From assembly GCA_900107365.1 (NCBI GenBank), contig FNPS01000008.1, positions 1 through 64,000 on the forward strand: a stretch of DNA of 64,000 bases, written 5' to 3'. This document shows, one piece after another, positions 16,647-25,793 of the stretch. The translations under genes and the position numbers were made by a program. Below the pieces are notes generated by a model. The model made no database searches and was not told the origin of the DNA. It saw only the letters and a list, made by a program, of their open reading frames with translations. The stretch's first letter is position 1; each line of letters opens with the position of its first letter. Source of the stretch: Flavobacterium aquidurense. Its GTDB lineage: Bacteria > Bacteroidota > Bacteroidia > Flavobacteriales > Flavobacteriaceae.

Positions 16647-17927
16647 TTATTTTTTGGAAACCAGGTAGACCTGATGTCCTGCTTTTAGGGTCACTTTAGG
16701 CGTCCTCACTTTTTTGGCGAAATAGCCCGAGATGCCCTGAACCACCCCGCGGCTCAGGTCAGCGGCCACCTGCTGTCCTGCAGACTGTGTCATCATAAGG
16801 CTCGTGCCGGACTGCTGGCTCATGTTGCCCGCCATTTCAGTTAGGGCACTTCTTTCGGCAGAATAGGGAACAGGCACTCCCTGCTGGCCGTCAAGGTCAT
16901 AAATAGTAATGTCTACCGGAATAATGGAGCCCTCCAGTTCGATAGAATTAACTTTCAACTGCAGGCGGCCTTCCTGTATCTTCGCAATTGCTGTCAATAT
17001 TTTGCCCGCTGCTATGATACGACCTGAAATCCTTGCAGGTTCTACAAGCCGAAGGGAAACACCTGCCTCGCCAATAATAGTTTGTGTTTGGTGCACGCAG
17101 GCCCTGATACTGTTTTTTGGCTGAAGCGTTTCCTCCATTGAACCTGCAGAATTAAACTCTCTGCCCGTGTTCCATTCTGCAATAAAAGTGCTATCTGCCG
17201 AACGTTGATACAGCGCGGATACCCTGCTTTTTTTTGAGGGAACCAGTGCCGAAATAATCTTCTGTTCTGATTCCGCCTTTGCTACTGTAGTGTTTTTGCC
17301 TGCAGGCTCGACAGAACCGGAGCCTGAGGGAAGGTATTTAGCGGCCATCAGATAGGATTTTTCCATAAGTGCCAGCTGGTCATCAACCGTGGCCGCTTTG
17401 GGAATTTCCTTTTGCGCGAGTTCCTGTTTCAGATCCTCGAGCTGCCTGCGCAGTTCCTTTGTTTCTCCGTTGTCCTGCTGATAGAAAGAACCCAACGTGC
17501 TTTGTGCAGTACGGTAAGTGTTCAGCGCAGGATTGTTGGTTTCTTCCGCTTCATCGGGCAGTGATTGTTTCTGTTCAGCGTTATCCTCATTCCAGTAATC
17601 GGACAGTGTGGTTAAAGCGTTCTTTTTTTGCTCTTCTTTGTTTTCGAGTATTTCCTGCTCATACGCTTTCTGTTTGTCTGCCTGCAGTACAGATCCGCTT
17701 GCCTGTGGCACGCTGTCGTTCAGACCAAAGCTTTCGATCTGCTTTTTATCCTTCGAGGGCTTAAAGATCAAATAAATACAGCAGATACACACAATTCCCA
17801 TCAGTGTGAAAATCAGCGGTTTTTTAATACGCTCGAGAGTTGTCTTTTTTTCATCAGGCAGAAACGAGGAACTGTTTTGGCGAGCCTCTTCTGAGAGAAG
17901 GCTGACCTTTTTTTTATTTTCTTTCAT
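16647..17927 (-). CDS. traM: Conjugative transfer protein TraM
   Basis: The 426-residue protein has a short cytosolic start and one membrane span (about residues 37-55, Leu-Ile-Phe-Thr-Leu-Met-Gly-Ile-Val-Cys). A Gln/Glu/Lys-rich periplasmic linker with coiled-coil character (80-200) leads to the C-terminal TraM domain (about 260-426). Arg-Ala-Cys-Val-His and Gly-Arg-Ile-Ile-Ala-Ala-Gly are landmarks of that domain. It is regarded as the VirB10 equivalent bridging inner and outer membranes. It lies 10 bases after traL. Confidence 0.9.
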   Translation of the reverse strand: MKENKKKVSLLSEEARQNSSSFLPDEKKTTLERIKKPLIFTLMGIVCICCIYLIFKPSKDKKQIESFGLNDSVPQASGSVLQADKQKAYEQEILENKEEQKKNALTTLSDYWNEDNAEQKQSLPDEAEETNNPALNTYRTAQSTLGSFYQQDNGETKELRRQLEDLKQELAQKEIPKAATVDDQLALMEKSYLMAAKYLPSGSGSVEPAGKNTTVAKAESEQKIISALVPSKKSRVSALYQRSADSTFIAEWNTGREFNSAGSMEETLQPKNSIRACVHQTQTIIGEAGVSLRLVEPARISGRIIAAGKILTAIAKIQEGRLQLKVNSIELEGSIIPVDITIYDLDGQQGVPVPYSAERSALTEMAGNMSQQSGTSLMMTQSAGQQVAADLSRGVVQGISGYFAKKVRTPKVTLKAGHQVYLVSKK

Positions 17928-17937
17928 AATCCTATTT

Positions 17938-18201
17938 TTATTTAATTGGCTTGAGGGAGTCCTGTAGGGATTCCGGACTTTCTTTCTCTGCTGAGGCAGG
18001 GCTGTCGATATGTTCTATAGCCATTTTGTTTCTTGCGTATACCGTATCGCGGCATACATTGAAAATGACAACTGCGGTCAGCAGCACGTACGCCGCAAAA
18101 AAGTACAGTAGCAGCTGATGTTGTCTTTTTATTGGCATTTCTTCCCAATTCTTGTCAAGCCCTTCCAGCCACTGGTCTATATTTGCTCTTAATTTATTCA
18201 T
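17938..18201 (-). CDS. traL: Conjugative transfer protein TraL-like
   Basis: The product is 87 residues when started at 18201, where the ATG lies 20 bases after the upstream gene; a longer in-frame start at 18273 would overlap that gene. It has one membrane span (about 28-50, Leu-Leu-Tyr-Phe-Phe-Ala-Ala-Tyr-Val-Leu-Leu). Its place between the traK and traM genes and its size fit TraL. Sequence conservation in this family is low, so the name rests largely on position. Confidence 0.7.
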   Translation of the reverse strand: MNKLRANIDQWLEGLDKNWEEMPIKRQHQLLLYFFAAYVLLTAVVIFNVCRDTVYARNKMAIEHIDSPASAEKESPESLQDSLKPIK

Positions 18202-18220
18202 AACCTTGTTATTTTTGTTC

Positions 18221-18649
18221 TCAAAGTTTAAAACGCTTTGGACATTTATCTGTTCTTTGGTACTGTTCATCATTGACCAAGCCGACTGCCTGCGACGCGC
18301 TGGGCGCAGATATAACAGACAGGTTTGTCAGTTCCGTTTTTTTTAGCAGCTGTCCAAATTGGTCTTTCCTTGCCACCTCCATTCTGTTGAGAGAAAATTT
18401 GCCGTTGATGTATTTTACCAGCATAATGCATCTTACACTTGGCTTGTCTTCACCTGACCAATGCAGGTAGCCTGTCAGCAGCAAGTCCTCTTTAGGCAAA
18501 CTGTCTTTTCCATCTTTGCAGTTTTCAAGGTATTCGCTGATGCTATCTTTTAACTTTCCTGCGTATGCACCCTGGGTATGGAAATAGCCGTTAAATCCTT
18601 TTTCAGTCAGGATTCTCGCAAATGTGTCTAAATCTAATAATGCTTCCAT
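18221..18649 (-). CDS. Unassigned protein between traK and traL
   Basis: The 142-residue protein is soluble, with no signal peptide or membrane segment. It has an alternating strand pattern (residues 55-100, Leu-Leu-Thr-Gly-Tyr-Leu-His-Trp, then Cys-Ile-Met-Leu-Val-Lys-Tyr-Ile-Asn-Gly). Spacing of 9 bases to traK and 20 to traL places it in the tra operon. It is not part of the standard TraA-Q set. It may be an element-specific transfer accessory. Confidence 0.6.
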   Translation of the reverse strand: MEALLDLDTFARILTEKGFNGYFHTQGAYAGKLKDSISEYLENCKDGKDSLPKEDLLLTGYLHWSGEDKPSVRCIMLVKYINGKFSLNRMEVARKDQFGQLLKKTELTNLSVISAPSASQAVGLVNDEQYQRTDKCPKRFKL

Positions 18650-18658
18650 AAGATTTTT

Positions 18659-19282
18659 TTAGCGTTCGATGACTTCTATATCCCTGTTTTCAACCACTGC
18701 AAACTTTTCAATATTAAAGCCCTGCGGATTATTGTCCGAGCGCACCGAGTTTACCAGAAGGCAGGATGTAACCAGACTGCGGGTGGTTACGTTACTCGAA
18801 CGTATGATAATTTGCCTTGCATAGCTCCGCACCACATACGGGTATGTCTCGAAATTGCAGACCACGCTGTCCATCTCAATACGCTGCTGTACATTGCCTG
18901 ATATAATCCGGTTGTAATAACCTTTTTCCAAAAGGTCCTTGTAGTAGTTAAAGGCGCTTTTATCGGCAAGGCTAAATGCCCTTTTCATATTGCTTTCAAT
19001 GGCATTTTTATCGGGCGCCAGGGTAAAGAACAGCTCGTGAAAACGTCTTACGTGCTCTCGGGCTTCCACAGGACGGTTGATAGAGGCGTCCTGAGCGAGT
19101 GCGAGCATGAGCGATTTGCCATTGTCTAACACATAAATTTTCTGGCGCTGCTGCTCGGCGAAACCATACGATCGCCAAAGCGCGTATCCGGTCACTAATG
19201 TACAGAGCACGGCAAATACAATTGCATACAGCCTGATTTGCTGAAAACTGTTTTCTATATTTCTGAGTGTTTTAAATTCCAT
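18659..19282 (-). CDS. traK: Conjugative transfer protein TraK
   Basis: The 207-residue protein has one N-terminal membrane span (about residues 18-36) and a periplasmic domain. The family motifs Glu-Phe-Lys-x-x-x-Asn-Ile-Glu (start) and Phe-His-x-x-Phe-Phe-x-Leu-x-Pro (about 85-94) mark TraK, the VirB8-like assembly factor of these systems. It sits 19 bases after traJ, in the usual order. Confidence 0.92.
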   Translation of the reverse strand: MEFKTLRNIENSFQQIRLYAIVFAVLCTLVTGYALWRSYGFAEQQRQKIYVLDNGKSLMLALAQDASINRPVEAREHVRRFHELFFTLAPDKNAIESNMKRAFSLADKSAFNYYKDLLEKGYYNRIISGNVQQRIEMDSVVCNFETYPYVVRSYARQIIIRSSNVTTRSLVTSCLLVNSVRSDNNPQGFNIEKFAVVENRDIEVIER

Positions 19283-19301
19283 TTTATTGAATGTTTATTG
19301 A

Positions 19302-20297
19302 TTACTTATTGACCAGCCTTCCTGCAATGTTCCCTGAGGCCGAACCTGCGCCTGCGCCTGCTATATTTCCAGACTTCATGGCAGTCTGGTTGATGTTGCG
19401 TGAAAAATTTCCTGCGCCGCCTGCCTGGATAATCCAGCCTGTCACAGTTGGAACGGTAAAATATCCCACTATACCGATAATCATAAAAATGATGTATACG
19501 GTGTTTGAAGTATCGGGAACGAAAGTGGGATCGGCAAGCATTTCTATGTCTCTTTCAGTGATTAGGGACTGGATCTTGGCCAACATCGAACTGAATAGGT
19601 CGGCTACGGGAAGCCATAGATAAACGCTGACATACCTTGTAATCCACTGCGTGAGAGTTGACTGGAATCCGTCCCAGACTGATATGGCAAATGCGATAGG
19701 CCCGAGGATGGACAGCACTATAAGAAAGAAAGTGCGTATGGTGTCGATCACCAGCGCTGCCGCCTGAAATAGTATTTCGAGCAGGTTTCGAAACCACTCT
19801 TTTATTATTTTCTCTATCTGATAGGTCTGCCTGTCCATATACATTCCGGCCATAGTCCCGATGTCCGAAGGCGACCAGCCCAGTTCGTCCAGTTTCTTGT
19901 CGAACTCCGCGTCCGATACCATATAGGCAGTTTCGGGATTGCGGATCATCGCTTCATGCTCCAGCAGGTCTTTTTTAGCCTGAAGATCGTTCAGGTCCAA
20001 TACCTGATCTTCCAGAATGCTATGTGTCCCCTGAACTATCGGGCTTAATATGGCATTGATTGTACCCAGCACGATCGTCGGGAAAAACATGATGCAGAGA
20101 CCTAGTGCAAAAGGGCGCAGAAGCGGGTAGACATCAATAGGTTCAGCCCGGCTGAGTGCCTGCCAGACTTTCAAGGCCACAAAAAACAGCGCCCCGAGTC
20201 CTGCCAGTCCTTTCGCAACTGCCGCCATATCGGCGGACAGTGGCAGCATCTCATCGTACAGAGAACGAAGGACCTCATGAAGATTATTGAATTCCAT
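19302..20297 (-). CDS. traJ: Conjugative transfer protein TraJ
   Basis: The 331-residue polytopic membrane protein has hydrophobic segments around residues 40-60, 75-100, 180-210 and 285-310. It contains Phe-Phe-Pro-Thr-Ile-Val-Leu and Ile-Gly-Pro-Ile-Ala-Phe-Ala-x-Ser, typical of TraJ, the VirB6-like inner membrane channel part. I chose the ATG at 20297, immediately after the traI stop, over an upstream in-frame ATG at 20336 inside traI. The C-terminus is Gly/Ala/Asn-rich. Confidence 0.9.
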   Translation of the reverse strand: MEFNNLHEVLRSLYDEMLPLSADMAAVAKGLAGLGALFFVALKVWQALSRAEPIDVYPLLRPFALGLCIMFFPTIVLGTINAILSPIVQGTHSILEDQVLDLNDLQAKKDLLEHEAMIRNPETAYMVSDAEFDKKLDELGWSPSDIGTMAGMYMDRQTYQIEKIIKEWFRNLLEILFQAAALVIDTIRTFFLIVLSILGPIAFAISVWDGFQSTLTQWITRYVSVYLWLPVADLFSSMLAKIQSLITERDIEMLADPTFVPDTSNTVYIIFMIIGIVGYFTVPTVTGWIIQAGGAGNFSRNINQTAMKSGNIAGAGAGSASGNIAGRLVNK

Positions 20298-20298
20298 A

Positions 20299-20931
20299 TT
20301 ACCAGTATTTTTGGTTTGGGGTGCCGTAAAGCTCAAGAACCCTTTTGGTGCTGTTCTGCTTTTTAGCTCGCAGGATACTGACCGAAATATTTTTATTGGT
20401 GTAGTAGCGCACCAGGCTGTGGTACTCTTTTACCTCTTTGTATACACGGTCGATAATGTCCATTCGCTCCTTATCACTGAGTGACAGGCTTGAGGAAGTG
20501 ACAATCTGCTTGAGTTCTTTCAAAAGCTCGGTACTCTCTCCCAAAAGTGCCGAATATCCCTTGGCAATAGCGGTGAGTTCCTTTGCCGAAAAGTTTGGAT
20601 CATTGAGCATCCGACCGAAATTCTGGACATACATTTCCGATACATCACCCACCAAAAGGACGGTCTGCTGTACCTTGCGGGCATCTTTTACCAGATTGTT
20701 AATCGCCTGAAGCTTGTCGTAATATTCTTTGCCCTGGTTGTATACCTTTTCGACTTCCTTGAAATTTTTGACCACATTGCTGACTGTAGAGGAGGTCTGT
20801 ATGATCTCGTTTGCGCTGTTGAGAATACCCGAGGCAAGATTTGCCGGATCGGTAACCACAAACTGGGCTTTTGCTGATGGCGCCGAGGCAAGCATAATTG
20901 CCGCAGATACCATAAATAGTATTTTTTTCAT
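20299..20931 (-). CDS. traI: Conjugative transfer protein TraI (DUF4141)
   Basis: The 210-residue protein has a signal peptide (residues 1-22, ending Ala-Lys-Ala-Gln) followed by the helical DUF4141 domain. This begins Phe-Val-Val-Thr-Asp-Pro and includes Ala-Ser-Gly-Ile-Leu-Asn-Ser. It is the periplasmic, VirB5-like protein of Bacteroidetes transfer systems. It is not the F-plasmid relaxase of the same name. It is followed directly by traJ. Confidence 0.9.
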   Translation of the reverse strand: MKKILFMVSAAIMLASAPSAKAQFVVTDPANLASGILNSANEIIQTSSTVSNVVKNFKEVEKVYNQGKEYYDKLQAINNLVKDARKVQQTVLLVGDVSEMYVQNFGRMLNDPNFSAKELTAIAKGYSALLGESTELLKELKQIVTSSSLSLSDKERMDIIDRVYKEVKEYHSLVRYYTNKNISVSILRAKKQNSTKRVLELYGTPNQKYW

Positions 20932-20958
20932 TGTAATCGGTTTTTAAATTGTTATTGA

Positions 20959-23463
20959 TTATTGATTTTCCTTTTCGCGACGCCTTATGCCGATTTGTTT
21001 GATGGCGAGCTCTACATTGCCGCCAAGTTCAGCGGCAAGCTGCATCACCTCCATTTTTTCTGTCTCTTCTGTCGTGTACGCGAGATATTCCTCAGGGGAC
21101 ACTTCTGTGGCATAGACAGCCGAATGCGTCCCTCCAAGCCCGATCCATACTTCTTTGTAAAGACGTGATGCATCGTTGTTCATATTAATGGATAGCACCT
21201 GCGCTTTTTCCTTGTCTGTCAGGCCGAGCATGGTCTGTATTTCATCAAACTTATTCATGTATTTGCGCTGATCGAGAAGTATCTTGCAGTCCGAATTATT
21301 GATAATGCTTTCCTTAACAATAGGGGATTGGATAATGTCATCTACTTCTTGGGTCACCACAATGGCCTCACCAAAGAACTTCCGGACAGTCTTAAATAAA
21401 TACTTTATATAATTTGCCATACCTTCCTTTGCAATAGCTTTCCAGGCCTCCTCAATCAGGATAAGTTTTCGGATGCCCTTAAGCCTTCGCATCTTGTTGA
21501 TGAATACTTCCATAATGATGATCGTTACGATTGGAAAGAGGATTTTATGCTCCTTGATCGCATCAATCTCAAAGACGATAAAACGCTTGGAAAGCAGATC
21601 GAGCTGCTTGTCGGAATTTAGCAGGTAATCATATTCGCCGCCTTTGTAATAGGGCTCCAGTACATTAAGAAAATTGGCAATGTCAAAGTCTTTTTCCCTT
21701 ACCTGTTTTTCTATCAGCACGCTTCGGTAATCCCCCTGAACATACTCGTAAAAACCATTGAAAGACGCAAAGGCGTCATCTCGCTTGATCTTTTCGATGT
21801 AACCGCTTACGGCATTGGAGAGAGCCACTTCCTCGGAGCGGGTGGGAGGCTCGTCATCACGTTTCCATAATGTCAGTATGAGTGTCTTAATACTTTCCCT
21901 TTTTTCAATATCGAAAACCCCGTCATCGGTATAGAAAGGGTTAAAGGCAATCGGATTGTCCTCAGTATAGGTAAAATACACCCCGTCTTCGCCTTTGGTT
22001 TTTCCATTGATCAGCCCGCACAATCCCTGATAGGAGTTACCGGTATCTACCAGCAGGACATGAGCGCCCTGTTCATAATACTGCCTCACCATATGATTGG
22101 TAAAAAAAGACTTGCCACTTCCCGAGGGACCGAGTATGAACTTATTGCGGTTGGTAATAATACCGCGTTTCATCGGCAAGTCTGAAATGTCCAGATGGAT
22201 AGGTTTTCCCGTCAGCCGGTCTGCCATCTTGATCCCGAATGGCGATGGGGAATCATGGTAATTGGTTTCTTCTGTGAAGAAGCACAATGCCGGTTCAATG
22301 AAGGTGTAAAAGCTTTCCTCGCTTGGAAAATCTCCTGCATTGCCGGGCATACCCGCCCAGTACAGCGCCGCTGTATCAGTAGTATTGTGCCTTGGCTTGC
22401 ATTCCATAAGGGCCAGTGCGCTCCCACAGTCGTTCTTCAGCTGTTTGAGTTCAGACGGGTCGTCCGACCATGCCATTATATTGAAGTGTGCGCGGATTGA
22501 CGACAGTCCAAATGAATGCGCCTCATTCAGATAGCGTTCTATCCACTCTTTGTTGATCTGGTTGGCGCGGCTGTAGCGTGCCAGCGAGTGCATGTTTCGG
22601 GCTGACTTTTCAAACTTCTGCAGGTTCTCCTCATTGTTGTCCAAAAACAGGTACTGGTTGTAAATGTGATTGCAGTTCAGCATTAACCCCACAGGAGATG
22701 CAAAAGATAAACGACAGTCGCTGCGGTCTGTGGAGAGTTTTTCATATCGCTTATCAGCTGATACCGATGAGGGCAGGTCCTCTGTGTCTGAAAGCGTGTG
22801 AAGGCACAGCCTGTTATTTCCTACGCGAACCTCTTCACTTCCCAGCACAATATCCTGCATCGAGGTACCTGATTCCTTTGAAAGGGTCAGGTACTGTTCC
22901 AACAGCCCCGGCTTGCCTTGCTCACCTAAAATGTCTTCTTCGCTCATACGGCTGATTTTGACAAATCCGCAGTCGTTTATAATGCGCTCAAACTGAGCGA
23001 CGGCTTCCATAAAACGGTGAACTATTTCTTTATCCCTGATTTCTTTTGGTATTAGTAAACCTTTGCACAGTGAGGAGAAATTGCTCTGCATCCGCATTCG
23101 CTCTTTGGTGGTTTTGGTAAGAAACAGATAACAGTAATGGTTCAGGAAAGGGCGCTCATTAAAGTGCCGCTGATAAGACCTGGCCAGAAAACTCTGCACA
23201 TCCTTATTCATTTCAGGATTATAGTTCTCCCTGATGTACCAATCCTGTTTATGGACAATCGTAAAATCCGGTAGGGTCTTAATAGCCTTATGCCAGGCAG
23301 AATGAATCGCTTCATATTCGGCCGAAGCCACCGTGAAGAGTTCAGGCAGACGGACTTCAAAGCAGGCGGTAATATCCGCATCCTTTGAAAGGATGCAGTT
23401 GTTCTCTACTGCCAGCAGCGGAAATCTGCTTTCCAGTGTTGTGGTCTTGGCTGCGTTTCTCAT
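20959..23463 (-). CDS. traG: Conjugative transfer ATPase TraG (VirB4-like)
   Basis: The 834-residue protein is the main secretion ATPase of the mating channel. Walker A is Gly-Pro-Ser-Gly-Ser-Gly-Lys-Ser at residues 445-452. A Walker B region with Leu-Ile-Leu-Ile-Glu-Glu-Ala-Trp-Lys lies near 665, and the N-terminal half is the VirB4/CagE-type domain. Length agrees with the family (about 800-850). Its start overlaps the traF stop by 4 bases. It is cytosolic, bound to the inner membrane channel. Confidence 0.95.
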   Translation of the reverse strand: MRNAAKTTTLESRFPLLAVENNCILSKDADITACFEVRLPELFTVASAEYEAIHSAWHKAIKTLPDFTIVHKQDWYIRENYNPEMNKDVQSFLARSYQRHFNERPFLNHYCYLFLTKTTKERMRMQSNFSSLCKGLLIPKEIRDKEIVHRFMEAVAQFERIINDCGFVKISRMSEEDILGEQGKPGLLEQYLTLSKESGTSMQDIVLGSEEVRVGNNRLCLHTLSDTEDLPSSVSADKRYEKLSTDRSDCRLSFASPVGLMLNCNHIYNQYLFLDNNEENLQKFEKSARNMHSLARYSRANQINKEWIERYLNEAHSFGLSSIRAHFNIMAWSDDPSELKQLKNDCGSALALMECKPRHNTTDTAALYWAGMPGNAGDFPSEESFYTFIEPALCFFTEETNYHDSPSPFGIKMADRLTGKPIHLDISDLPMKRGIITNRNKFILGPSGSGKSFFTNHMVRQYYEQGAHVLLVDTGNSYQGLCGLINGKTKGEDGVYFTYTEDNPIAFNPFYTDDGVFDIEKRESIKTLILTLWKRDDEPPTRSEEVALSNAVSGYIEKIKRDDAFASFNGFYEYVQGDYRSVLIEKQVREKDFDIANFLNVLEPYYKGGEYDYLLNSDKQLDLLSKRFIVFEIDAIKEHKILFPIVTIIIMEVFINKMRRLKGIRKLILIEEAWKAIAKEGMANYIKYLFKTVRKFFGEAIVVTQEVDDIIQSPIVKESIINNSDCKILLDQRKYMNKFDEIQTMLGLTDKEKAQVLSINMNNDASRLYKEVWIGLGGTHSAVYATEVSPEEYLAYTTEETEKMEVMQLAAELGGNVELAIKQIGIRRREKENQ

Positions 23464-23792
23464 ACGATGCTGGATTTAGCGGCTGATCTTAAATAACGTG
23501 GTACTGGCTTGCGGCAGATGATGTAACGGGGGTGTCTTTTCTTTGCCCCAATTTTCATCAGTCCGTGTTCCCCGTACTTTCTGTTCAGCGAGAAGGTCTG
23601 CCAGACAAGTAGCGAGCTGCCGCCTGCGCCGAGAAAAAGACAGATATAGGAACTCGTCCCGGCCATATATAAAATCATGACCAGGATAAGTATTCCAAGC
23701 AGACCTCCTGCGAAAATGAACAGATACTGTGCCTTGAGTCCCCTGAACTCGATTGTTCTTCCTATGCCTTTGTTGATGTTGTAAGTATTCAT
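23460..23792 (-). CDS. traF: Conjugative transfer protein TraF (DUF4133)
   Basis: The 110-residue protein has two adjacent membrane spans (about 27-45 and 50-70) and the start Tyr-Asn-Ile-Asn-Lys-Gly-Ile-Gly-Arg, which marks DUF4133, the VirB3-like inner membrane component. The conserved Phe-Arg-Gly-Leu-Lys-Ala-Gln-Tyr motif precedes the first span. The gene overlaps traG by 4 bases and follows traE by 8. Confidence 0.92.
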   Translation of the reverse strand: MNTYNINKGIGRTIEFRGLKAQYLFIFAGGLLGILILVMILYMAGTSSYICLFLGAGGSSLLVWQTFSLNRKYGEHGLMKIGAKKRHPRYIICRKPVPRYLRSAAKSSIV

Positions 23793-23800
23793 AGGGAAGG

Positions 23801-24106
23801 TTAAAGGAAGAAGGAGCGAAGGATGGTAGCCGCGACAATAAGGAAGATACAGGCGCCAAACCAGCTCGCCGCGGTTTTTGAGGTGTCGGGATCTCCGCTG
23901 CTGAATTTATTATACACCTTAACCCCGCCGATCAGGCCGACCACAGCTCCAATGGCGTAGATGAGCTGTGTGGCGGGGTCAAAATAGGAGGTAACCATTT
24001 GGGTGGCTTCCGTGATGCCTGCTGTTCCGTTTCCCTGCGCCGATAACTTTAAGGATGACAGTATTATGATTACTGCCGGCAGAAATTTTTTTCTTTGTTT
24101 TTTCAT
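23801..24106 (-). CDS. traE: Conjugative transfer protein TraE (DUF4134)
   Basis: The 101-residue protein has a signal peptide (1-23, ending Ala-Gln-Gly) and two hydrophobic helices (about 45-65 and 83-101). It carries the DUF4134 motif Tyr-Ala-Ile-Gly-Ala-Val-Val-Gly-Leu-Ile-Gly. It is the candidate pilin or VirB2-like subunit. It is the first gene of the main tra operon, downstream of a strong terminator, so it probably has its own promoter in the 140-base gap. Confidence 0.9.
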   Translation of the reverse strand: MKKQRKKFLPAVIIILSSLKLSAQGNGTAGITEATQMVTSYFDPATQLIYAIGAVVGLIGGVKVYNKFSSGDPDTSKTAASWFGACIFLIVAATILRSFFL

Positions 24107-24251
24107 AATGAAACACTTTAGATTGTTACTGTATTCCCGTTCTACGCGGGCTCTGGCAACAAAAGTGTAATGAATATCGAATGCCTGCAGTGAAGTGGCT
24201 ATCTGTGGAATCAGTTGACTAGCTGTGGCGCTATTCTTAGTGTTTGGGCAT

Positions 24252-24285
24252 AAAAAAAACGTCAGACATTTTAAGTTTGACGTTT
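24252..24285 (-). terminator. Terminator between the traA-D and traE-N blocks
   Basis: On the minus strand, AAACGTCA (24285-24278) pairs with TGACGTTT (24264-24257), and a run of T follows (24259-24252). It lies just past the gene at 24302-25114. It should end that transcript, so traE-N expression would be separate from traA-D. Confidence 0.75.
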
Positions 24286-24301
24286 AAATTTTTATACAGA
24301 A

Positions 24302-25114
24302 TTAAATAGTGCGGCCTTTTTTTTCTGGTGTTGGAGATGGGGGTAGTTTTTGAGCATCTCTTTCCTGGTTCATCTCTGCTTTGAGATTGCTTTTAATCAA
24401 ATCAACAAGAAATGTTTTTTCCCAGGGAACATTCTTTGCGGTAAACTGCAATTTTAAACCGTTCCTTATCAGACCGTGCGTAATTTCAAATCCATATCTC
24501 CTGTTCCAGCCGATTCTATCAAGCAATCTTTCAGAGGGAAATCTCACAGCAATTAAATCCTTGGGAGGCTCTTTTAAATTTAGGTAGTCAGGCTCCTGAA
24601 ATTCGCGTGTCGAGGGATTATAAGGTATTGTATAGGTTCTTTTTTCTAAATTGTAATATCTTTCAATATCTGAAAATGCAATACCATTGGATAAGAAATC
24701 GTCTTTTGGACGCAGTTTATCCATTCGGATATCAACATAAAAGGTATGTCCGCAGATGTCGATTGTTGGAAGTATTCCTTTCTTTATGCGCAAATCAAAG
24801 GCCTGCTGATCAACTATTATTTCAAAATCCGATTTATCTTTAAAATCATCCACTGAGTAAGTATATTTTTCTGCATAGCCAATCGGCTCAACCAATATAA
24901 ATTTGGGAATCTTTATAGTTGTACTTTCATTATCAAACAAATCGGAAAGATTTTTATTCTTGGCACTGTAGTCAAATGCATAACTATTTCCTGTATCTCG
25001 CATATCTTTATATGCAATGGTATTTGTCGGCTCAGCCTTTTCAATAAGTTGATGCTTAGTTACATCTACTATAAAGTCAGTACCTTTAATATTAATTACT
25101 CGCTGTTTTTTCAT
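24302..25114 (-). CDS. Hypothetical protein downstream of traD
   Basis: The product is 270 residues from the ATG at 25114 (Met-Lys-Lys-Gln-Arg-Val-Ile-Asn-Ile-Lys-Gly); an upstream in-frame start at 25162 would overlap traD. It is soluble and beta-rich with no export signal. Two similar segments (Gly-Thr-Asp-Phe-Ile-Val-Asp-Val near residue 11 and Gly-His-Thr-Phe-Tyr-Val-Asp-Ile near 128) hint at an internal repeat. Homologues are common in Bacteroidetes elements (from memory), but no function is known. It ends at a terminator. Confidence 0.7.
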   Translation of the reverse strand: MKKQRVINIKGTDFIVDVTKHQLIEKAEPTNTIAYKDMRDTGNSYAFDYSAKNKNLSDLFDNESTTIKIPKFILVEPIGYAEKYTYSVDDFKDKSDFEIIVDQQAFDLRIKKGILPTIDICGHTFYVDIRMDKLRPKDDFLSNGIAFSDIERYYNLEKRTYTIPYNPSTREFQEPDYLNLKEPPKDLIAVRFPSERLLDRIGWNRRYGFEITHGLIRNGLKLQFTAKNVPWEKTFLVDLIKSNLKAEMNQERDAQKLPPSPTPEKKGRTI

Positions 25115-25158
25115 GATATTACTGGTGTTTTTTATACGAGAAAGGGGAGTATGCCCTT

Positions 25159-25791
25159 TCAAACATACTCCCCAATATCAAATTCATTAAAATCAACTTT
25201 CCGCAGAAAGGAAGAACCGGAATTCTTTTCAGAGGAAAGGTTCCTGTCCAACAGCTCGGCTATTTTTCGGGAGGCACTTTCTATGGAATTTTCCAGCAGG
25301 CTGAATAATTCGGTTCCCTGTATTTTCTGAACTAAAGCTATCGCTGTTTCCTGTTGAGAGGGCTCCAATTTATCTTTTTGAAGCAGCATCCCCACGGAGC
25401 TTAGTTCCTCGAAGGTAACCCCTTGGGCAAAACCGTCATCTGCGCCGGATATTCCGTACCTGTTCCATTCTTCTTCTTCCTGCTCAAAATCAGGCATATT
25501 ACTGAAAACTTCATCCAGCTCTTCCTGCGGAATTTGAACACTTACGTTTTCGTCGTATTCAATGTCAAAATTATCGGGATCCACCTCTGTTTCCTCGATT
25601 TGGCTTTCATTGGCATTGTTTAGGACTGAAAGGCTCCTTGCAGGCTTGGGCTGACCCATAATATCGGGCAGGTTTGGGTTAATTATTTCCTGTTTAGGGT
25701 GCTGTTGCTTTAAGTTTTTCTTAATTACAATCTTGTCCTGCATAAGAAGGACTATGACTATTAGCAGACATATCACAATAACTGTTTCCAT
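25159..25791 (-). CDS. traD: Conjugative transfer protein TraD-like (DUF4122)
   Basis: The 210-residue protein has one N-terminal membrane anchor (residues 1-18), an acidic disordered linker rich in Glu and Asp (about 65-110) and a C-terminal domain with Gly-Val-Thr-Phe-Glu-Glu-Leu-Ser. This layout fits the DUF4122/TraD family of Bacteroidetes elements. The ATG at 25791 is used; two codons earlier lies an in-frame TTG. It is one base past the previous stop. The exact role in transfer is not established. Confidence 0.75.
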   Translation of the reverse strand: METVIVICLLIVIVLLMQDKIVIKKNLKQQHPKQEIINPNLPDIMGQPKPARSLSVLNNANESQIEETEVDPDNFDIEYDENVSVQIPQEELDEVFSNMPDFEQEEEEWNRYGISGADDGFAQGVTFEELSSVGMLLQKDKLEPSQQETAIALVQKIQGTELFSLLENSIESASRKIAELLDRNLSSEKNSGSSFLRKVDFNEFDIGEYV

Positions 25792-25793
25792 AA

